Positions 57,921 to 64,000 of a stretch of DNA of 64,000 bases are shown here, piece by piece; positions within the stretch are counted from its first letter, which is position 1; every line of letters begins with the position of its first letter. The translations under genes and the position numbers were made by a program. The notes under the pieces were generated by a model. That model was not told where the DNA came from. It worked only from the letters and a program-made list of their open reading frames with translations, and did not search any database. Location of the stretch: the NCBI GenBank assembly GCA_009746045.1, contig RPFO01000213.1, positions 12,958,051 to 13,022,050 of the forward strand, written 5' to 3'. The stretch is from Mesostigma viride (Eukaryota > Streptophyta > Mesostigmatophyceae > Mesostigmatales > Mesostigmataceae).

Positions 57921-58889
57921 AGCCAAGGAATGGGTGTTGGTTCCAGTCAGGTGCCTCGCCCGGAGGAAGCTTTTCTGCTGTAAGCAGAGGTGCGGCATCA
58001 AGCATTTGCAATCGCCATGAGAGCAGTGGAGATGTCAGCGGCATGAAGCATTTGCAATCGCCATGAGAGCAGTGGAGATGTCTGCGGCATTGGGAGATCT
58101 GCAGACAATTGCAGGAGGACATTGTGCGGTACGCTTGTAGGGTGTATGCTGTGTTGTTCCGCTCGCTAATGGACATGTGCCCCTGTAACCTCTTCCAGGC
58201 TAGTATCTGCTATCCACCTCTTCAGGCTTGAAAAGTAAATTGCTGTACGGTTCACAATTGGCATGGCTTGACATGCACGCGTCCTTGACTGTGGTCTGCA
58301 TGGGTTTGGGGTTTAGCGGTTTACATCAGACTCTGCTGTGTGTCTGCTTAATCAGCCGACGTGTCACATGGGGACAGCAACGGCGCTGGGATGCAGCCCG
58401 GTGTGAATGCGAGTAAGGTACGCGCTGTCATGCATGGCGGATGGGGCGTGGAAGCCACGACCCACGTTTTTGTGTGTGCACGGGGGGCTAGGGGGCAAGT
58501 CGTTGTGTTGCTGCCATCCATATGGCCATGGATATGCGGGAAGCTTTCCCTGTACCCATACTTAATGATGCATGGACTGGTTGTGACAGCCAAGGGTTTA
58601 GCTGTCGTGGGTTTGCTGAGTGATCATGGCAGTCTGCTAGGCTGGTGCTAGAACAGCAATAGCGCGGTTACTGCTATGTCTTGCCCGTGCTAACTGATGC
58701 TGCAGCCATGCGTGGAGCGCGAATCGTCCCGAGAGGAGAAGGAGGAGGCGGGGCCGGTGCACCCATGGGCAGGGCCGGAGAAGAAGGACGCGGAGCACCC
58801 AGTGTGGGAGAAGGAGAAGGCGGGGAAGCACTGAAGCTCCACCCCATGTCAGGCCTCTAGTATAGGTGCCAGTTAACTAAACCCATGCA
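57921..58889. other. Intergenic; 46-bp tandem pair
   Basis: A 46-bp unit (GCATTTGCAATCGCCATGAG and flanks) is repeated at 57993-58038 and 58039-58084. Short frames near 58690-58840 are Glu/Lys/Gly-rich and unassigned. Confidence 0.5.
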
Positions 58890-58992
58890 CGTGCAGGTTG
58901 TAGCTCAGAATGTATTTAAAATCATATGCCCCTTTTCAGGTATATGTGTAACAGTGACTCCCAACGGATATATGTTCCTAATTTATTAAATT
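58890..58992 (+). repeat. Diverged family-A 3' end
   Basis: GTAGCTCAGAATGTATTTAA, CATATGCCCCTTTTCAGG, GACTCCCAACGGATATATG, TTCCTAATTTATTAAATTC: an old copy of the family-A terminus. Confidence 0.75.
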
Positions 58993-59470
58993 CTTACTGA
59001 ATAATTGTTGTCTTTATGAACCCATGAAGAGCAAAGCCCGGTGGGGAGTACATGTAACGCATTACCACGAGAAGGGGTCCCCACACCGCATTTCTTCGCT
59101 CTCTGTTCCTATGCAGAACAAGAAGAGGTGGAAGACCAATGTCCCGGCTCACACGCCAGCCCATGTGGGTAAGCCCCCTACCCCAAAGCGGAAGGGGCGC
59201 TTTGGGGAGAAGTGTAGTGAGGATTTTGTAGACTAGATAGCACTAACTTACTTACACCAGACCTGGCAATAAACAAGCATTGATGGGATGGACCCAGCGA
59301 TACATAATGGGCGTGCATGCGTAAAAAATATACACTATGCATGGCCCAATGGGCATGCATTCAAATAATTACAAATGAAGGCCGCCATGAGAGCACTGAA
59401 GCTAAACCAGACCGGGCCACAATTAACCCTCCAGCACCAAAGTTCCACTGCATCATGTAAGACAAGCCTG
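58993..59470. other. Intergenic, no gene recognised
   Basis: A 70-codon open frame at 59024-59236 is Lys/His/Pro-rich and unsupported. An internal TATGCAG followed by NKKRWKTN might be an exon start; I do not call it. Confidence 0.4.
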
Positions 59471-59753
59471 ACATCCATCCATCCATCCATCCATCCATCC
59501 ATCCATCCATCCATCCATCCATCCATCCATCCATCCATCCATCCATCCATCCATCCATCCATCCATCCATCCATCCATCCATCCATCCATCCATCCATCC
59601 ATCCATCCATCCATCCATCCATCCATCCATCCATCCATCCATCCATCCATCCATCCATCCATCCATCCATCCATCCATCCATCCATCCATCCATCCATCC
59701 ATCCATCCATCCATCCATCCATCCATCCATCCATCCATCCATCCATCCATCCA
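59471..59753. repeat. (ATCC)n microsatellite, about 70 copies
   Basis: Pure CATC/ATCC tetranucleotide. The ORF1 fragment begins directly at its 3' edge, as at other retroelement tails here. The open SIHP/MDGW frames are artefacts. Confidence 0.97.
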
Positions 59754-59756
59754 CCG

Positions 59757-60640
59757 CAGCCTTAACGTCATTGTCAAGAACCTCGACATGGAGGAAGGTG
59801 AGAATTCCGAGAAGCTTGCACGTGCGTTTGAGAGAGAAATTCTTAGTCGCATGGGCCTTACTGGTGAGATCGAGCTGGTCGCCCACCGCCTTCCCCGCGC
59901 GCGGGGTAAGGCAGGGCCGCCCCCGCTCCTTCTCACCTTTAAGACCCCAGCGGACAAGATTTCTTTTCTCAGACGCCGCAAGCGGCTCGAGAAGACTCTC
60001 TTCACCCTTGACGACGACTTGACCCTGGCGCAGCAACAACGGCGACGGGAGCTATGGCCCACCTACCTCCAGCTCCGGAAGACCAAGGCGGGGCATCCGG
60101 TGTACTGGAAGGGGGCGGCCATCTACGTCGGCCACAAGCCCTGGCAGGCGACCCCCGCGGCCCCAACGACTCCAGACGCCCCAGCTTAGGGGAATACAGC
60201 AGTAGTAGTGTAGAATAGATAGACCGTGGCCATGTACATGTACGCCTCCTAGAGGCACTATCCTAGCTAAGCCACACGCTTTATTTAATCATGTACATGT
60301 GTGCCTATGATGTGCCACACTCCAGATGATGCCTAGCTTTATTTAGCTATGTTGTGCCCATGCAGGGAGTAACTCTCTGCTGAGACGCCATGCCCTAGCC
60401 TTTTTGTATAGCTCTGCTGATCTTCCCCCCCATGACAGGCTCCCCCTTCGCTGGGCATAGCTTGAAGATCATGGGGATGCAAGTGCCCTGGTGCACCTAG
60501 AGCAAGGGTCCTTTACATCCCCACCCTTGCAGGAAGTAGCTTAGGATGTATGATAGGCCATATGCCCCCTCTCAAGGGCTATGTGCTACATATACTCCCA
60601 ACGGAGTTATGTTACAATTCAATTCAATTCAATTCAATCC
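59757..60640 (+). mobile_element. ORF1-only retroelement, family A, best copy
   Basis: Starts right after the (ATCC)n run. It carries an open ORF1 C-terminal half (to 60189), then a 420-bp 3' UTR of family A ending CGGAGTTATGTT at 60611 and a tail of (CAATT)4 that passes into (ATCC)n up to 60763. No reverse transcriptase or endonuclease is present. It is comparable in logic to mammalian half-L1 (HAL1) elements. Confidence 0.8.
59788..60189 (+). CDS. L1-type ORF1 protein, C-terminal half (133 codons)
   Basis: Retroelement RNA-binding protein of the L1 ORF1 type. The frame is open upstream to 59757 ([14 protein letters not shown], the coiled-coil/RRM border). An RRM-like strand pattern follows: [32 protein letters not shown], then the C-terminal domain ([40 protein letters not shown]). 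The DLT..Q...R..L.P motif is the hallmark of the family. The N-terminal half is missing, lost by 5' truncation. Three more copies of this domain are at 14371-14152 (minus), 55330-55498 and, as the N-terminal half only, 10095-10850 and 55928-56328. Confidence 0.7.
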   Translation: MEEGENSEKLARAFEREILSRMGLTGEIELVAHRLPRARGKAGPPPLLLTFKTPADKISFLRRRKRLEKTLFTLDDDLTLAQQQRRRELWPTYLQLRKTKAGHPVYWKGAAIYVGHKPWQATPAAPTTPDAPA

Positions 60641-60763
60641 ATCCATCCATCCATCCATCCATCCATCCATCCATCCATCCATCCATCCATCCATCCATCC
60701 ATCCATCCATCCATCCATCCATCCATCCATCCATCCATCCATCCATCCATCCATCCATCCATT
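60637..60763. repeat. (ATCC)n microsatellite tail, about 31 copies
   Basis: Continues the (CAATT)n tail of the family-A element; the next element begins at its 3' edge. Confidence 0.97.
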
Positions 60764-61063
60764 GATCGGGGTATAGTCCTAGTACAGCCATGCTACGTCC
60801 TGGCTATGATGAGATTACTTGCCCACGCTCCTAGTGTTATGCCATGCTCACATGGGTCTTATTGCACCCACAGATTGCCGGATCGTTGGCGTGTCCGTTT
60901 AGCTAGCGTTCCCGAATGCAGCTGTGGCATGCCTTAGGCATGAAGGAGACTGGGGGTCTCTGCCCTTTCTCCTGTTGTGCACACACAGGGATTAAAAGCA
61001 CTTCGGTGCTCCGTGACTCCCCAACAGGAGCACGTGTTTAATTAATTAATTAATTAATTAATC
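60764..61063 (+). mobile_element. Family-B retroelement 3' end, 5'-truncated
   Basis: About 280 bp closely similar to 55650-55925, ending GCACGTGTTTAATTAATTAA in a (TTAA)6-like tail. It begins directly at the (ATCC)n tail of the preceding element. Confidence 0.85.
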
Positions 61064-61140
61064 GGGGTTAGCTAATGCTCCTTGACTCCCTAATGGGGGC
61101 ATGAGTTTAATAAATGAATTAAGTAGTTAGTTAATTAATC
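61064..61140 (+). repeat. Short family-B-like terminus
   Basis: GCTCCTTGACTCCCTAATGG then GGGCATGAGTTTAATAAATG: only the last 45 bp of a family-B 3' end plus an AATT-rich tail. Last link of the chain. Confidence 0.65.
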
Positions 61141-62250
61141 AGGTTGATTCAGATGAGGTCTGTGCTGGTTCCTTGTGGACTGGCCAGCCAGGGAGATATC
61201 TTCTTACATGGTCAGGCCCTTGCCGACCATGTAAGAACCTGTTAGGCGACGCAGTGGCCAACATTGGACATACCGCCATATGTTTGTCTCCGCGATATGA
61301 TTTTAGCTGACATGCAGAGCACAGACACTGTTGGCGTCATCCGCTCAACCCCTCTTATTCATACATGGGACCTCGGATATGTAGGATTAGTAGCGTTGCC
61401 CAGGCGGACATTGTCAAAGACTACGACCCCCCAGTTGTGGGTCCTAGGAAATTTAACAAGCATGATTGTCTCCTTGTTGATAGGCATTAATTCATCCTTG
61501 ATGATAGGCATTGCTTGCGTGCAAGATTAGCTCGAGGCCCATATTTTAGACTACTAGCTGAGCTGTGGACATACATGTAGTTATTGACGTCTTGACGGAT
61601 ATTGACGTCTTGGGGGACTTCCACTATATCTTCTTTGGGGAATTCAGAGATCCCGGTCCCCCAACATGGACATGAGACTAATTAAAATCAATTAATCAAT
61701 GTCATGAATAGAGCGCGTTCATGACGTTCAGTCATGAACAGAGCCCTAACCTTAAACACATAAGAAAACAATTATGGCGGGCCATGTGACCAATGTAAGA
61801 AGCTTAGCCCCCAAACATATTGTTGTCTCACGTAATGAATCACTTGCTGATCAACAAATCGATGGTTATCTCATAGGCACAATGTACCTCTGACCATCAT
61901 TGCTGGCCCATGCATGCATGCACCAATGGCAGCCTACATGACACATACATCGCTTATTTGCCATGTAAAAAATGCGACAAAGTGTCCATATAGGTACTCA
62001 TAGATTAGCACAAATTCCTTAGCACGATGTGGACAACTTTACTTAACGGTGAAAGCCTGTCTCGCCCTTATTGCCTTGAGGGTTCCCGGCGATAGGTCCT
62101 GTCTGTTGGTCGACATTTTTCTTTTGCAGCTGGCCATCGTCGGTAGGTATGAATGATCTCGATGCTAGCAATTACGATGATGATACCCGAGGTAGTCTAT
62201 ACCTAGGATCGAGAGCTTCTTCTTGTATGGCAATGCCGGCAGTTAACTAT
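61141..62250. other. Intergenic, no gene recognised
   Basis: AT-rich. The only structure is a 13-bp perfect inverted repeat, TTCTTACATGGTC (61201-61213) with GACCATGTAAGAA (61225-61237), with an 11-bp spacer. Confidence 0.5.
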
Positions 62251-62970
62251 TACTCCGAATAAAGAGTTAAGAGGTTGGCCCTCGGCAGTCGGCATGGCGA
62301 TCACGGAGCGATGACGGGGCGATGACGGGGCGATGACGGGGCGATGACGGGGCGTTGACGCGCGTGATGAATAGGATCTGTTTGACAGGCGGCGGCTATT
62401 GGTAATATAGATTGTTGATTAAGAGAAGAGTTTAGATGTTGGCCCGTGGGCGATGACGGTGACGGCGTCACCGTCATCGCCCTCGACGGGCGTCATGAAT
62501 ACGACCTTTTTGATATGCGGCGGCTATTGGTAATATAGGTCGTTGACTACTACTCCGAATACAAATGTAAAGAGTTAAGAGGTTGGCCCTCGGCTGGCTC
62601 GGCATGGCGATCACGGGGCGATGACGGGGCGATGACGGGGCGTTGACGCGCGTGATGAATAGGATCTGTTTGATAGGCGGCGGCTATTGGTAATATAGAT
62701 TGTTGATTAAGAGAAGAGTTTAGATGTTGGCCCGTCGAGGGCGATGACGGTGACGACCGTCACCGTCATCGCCCTCGACGGGCCCGATGAAAAACCGATG
62801 TTTGATATGCGGCAGCTATTGGTAGTATAGGTCGTTGACTATCACTCCGAATAAACAGTTAACAGGTTAAGGCCCTCGGCCGGGCGATGACGGGGCGATG
62901 ACGGGGCGTTGACGCTCGTGATGAATAGGACCTGTTTAATAGGCGGCGGCTATCGCTAATATATAGGTCG
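62251..62970. repeat. Higher-order tandem repeat (about 290 bp, 2.5 copies) with hairpins
   Basis: Copies begin at about 62251, 62548 and 62837 with the word CTCCGAATA. Each has GAGTTAA(G)AGGTT, a variable number of GCGATGACGGG units, CGTTGACGCGCGTGATGAAT, CGGCGGCTATTGGTAATATA and GATGTTGGCCCGT. In the middle of each complete copy is a long perfect hairpin. Array length differs between copies. Confidence 0.85.
62729..62784. repeat. Perfect hairpin, 26-bp arms, 4-nt loop
   Basis: Arms 62729-62754 and 62759-62784 are exact reverse complements (start GGCCCGTCGAGGGCGATGAC), loop GACC. The matching place in the previous copy, 62448-62464 and 62466-62482, is a 17-bp perfect hairpin with a one-base centre. 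Confidence 0.9.
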
Positions 62971-62984
62971 GATATTTGTGTAGC

Positions 62985-63425
62985 ACCCCCCTCCTTCCCA
63001 CGGCAGGTACGCAGCGACTCGCTGTTGTGCTGGCTGCAGTTGTGTACCACCTGTACGGTTTTTGTGTACCACCTCCCTCCTTCCCACGGCAGGTACGCAG
63101 CGACTCGCTGTTGTGCTGGCTGCAGTTGTGTACCACCTGTACGGTATTTGTGTACCACCCCCCTCCTTCCCACGGCAGGTACGCAGCGACTCGCTGTTGT
63201 GCTGGCTGCAGTTGTGTACCACCTGTACGGTTTTTGTGTACCACCTCCCTCCTTCCCACGGCAGGTACGCAGCGACTCGCTGTTGTGCTGGCTGCAGTTG
63301 TGTACCACCTGTACGGTATTTGTGTACCACCCCCTCCTTCCCACGGCAGGTACGCAGCGCCCGGCTGTTGTCCTGGCTGCAGTTGTGTATGTACCACCTG
63401 TACGGTATTTGTGTACCACCACCCT
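62985..63425. repeat. 88-bp tandem array, 5 copies
   Basis: Unit contains CTCCTTCCCACGGCAGGTAC, GCAGCGACTCGCTGTTGTGC and TGTACCACCTGTACGG. Copies alternate between GGTTTTTGTG and GGTATTTGTG, which suggests that a dimer was amplified. The last copy is more diverged. Open frames across it are artefacts of the period. Confidence 0.95.
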
Positions 63426-64000
63426 CCATGGCCCATGCAGCCCGGCCCGGCATCGTGCCGTCGCCGACCCGACAACGTTTTCTCGAACAACACGAATTTG
63501 AATTTTAGGGACTGGAGCGGCTGGCACGCTAGCGGCACGACCAACGGAACAAGAGAACCGAGAAACTGTGGCCGCCAGGAGGATAAAGGTTTCAAGGCGC
63601 ATGCGTTTGAGGCTAGCCAGAACCGAATGCGAGGTTTTACTTTATCAAACCGATGTATATCAATGTGGCCAGAATTCTTTTCCAGTTGCGGGGTCGTGTG
63701 TCGCCAATTTGTTGTTGGGCCGGGCACTTTAATCGTGATTGCAAGAAGTCAGTTCACGACGCCGTTAGCGTGGCATTTATGTACAGCAATTCATCGTTCG
63801 GCTTCTTTATCCTATCGGCAACTCCTCACGACGTGTGAGCGTGAGTCGGTTGTCGTGTGAATGGACACTTTCTGGGAAAGTAAGTCACTAGAGTGCCAAT
63901 TTCACCGATCGCAAAACATTTACCCAGTTTGGGCAGATAGACCTGGCTAAATACGAGGGCGAGCGGAAGTAATTGTTGATGCATAGCCATCTGCTTCCTG
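63426..64000. other. No gene recognised to window end
   Basis: No open frame with family features on either strand. Confidence 0.5.

Noticed and set aside
59375-60062. Long SIHP / MDGW frames on both strands
   Set aside because: Produced by the (ATCC)n microsatellite.

Overview
The window looks like nuclear DNA of a green alga (Chlorophyta, probably a flagellate). Its coding DNA is GC-rich and split by introns with GT(G/A)AG-type donors. It is crowded with micro- and minisatellites, and one gene resembles a ciliary microtubule inner protein. The phylum is an inference; nothing here fixes a genus.

Layout. 1-3240: two decayed fragments of the reverse-transcriptase region of a LINE and a small unit with 74-bp direct repeats. 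3260-4770: a long CT/CA/octanucleotide array. 6839-7918: the last exon of a CIMIP2/FAM166-like gene. 10095-14420: a cluster of retroelement pieces, namely an ORF1 fragment, a 5'-truncated LINE with endonuclease and reverse transcriptase, and an ORF1-only element. 15046-28249 (minus): a nine-exon gene for an ER HSP70 of the GRP170/HYOU1 type, with a 4.4-kb satellite in intron 6. 28953-35175 (plus): a three-exon gene for mitochondrial ribosomal protein uL29m (MRPL47), with an intact hAT transposon (29924-33574, 8-bp target duplication) in intron 2. 38027-45232 (minus): a five-exon pentatricopeptide-repeat protein. 46276-53968 (plus): a very long, low-complexity, coiled-coil protein I do not recognise. 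54612-61140: head-to-tail chains of short retroelements that encode only an L1-type ORF1 protein and end in microsatellite tails. 56810-57920: a broken zinc-finger-like gene. 62250-63430: higher-order tandem repeats with long perfect hairpins, then an 88-bp tandem array.

How the genes relate. HYOU1 and MRPL47 are divergent with 703 bp between their start codons. The PPR gene and the giant ORF are divergent with about 1 kb between them. MRPL47 and the PPR gene converge. The PPR protein and uL29m probably both act in organelle gene expression, HYOU1 acts in ER protein folding, and the CIMIP2-like protein probably acts in the axoneme. There is no operon logic.

The strongest unusual signals are: (i) chains of 5'-truncated ORF1-only retroelements, each starting at the microsatellite tail of the previous one; (ii) repeated copies of the MRPL47 exon-2 donor site inside its own intron, which the hAT element then split; (iii) a second, synonymously diverged copy of the last MRPL47 codons just after the stop; (iv) a KDEL retention signal in HYOU1 followed by one extra arginine.
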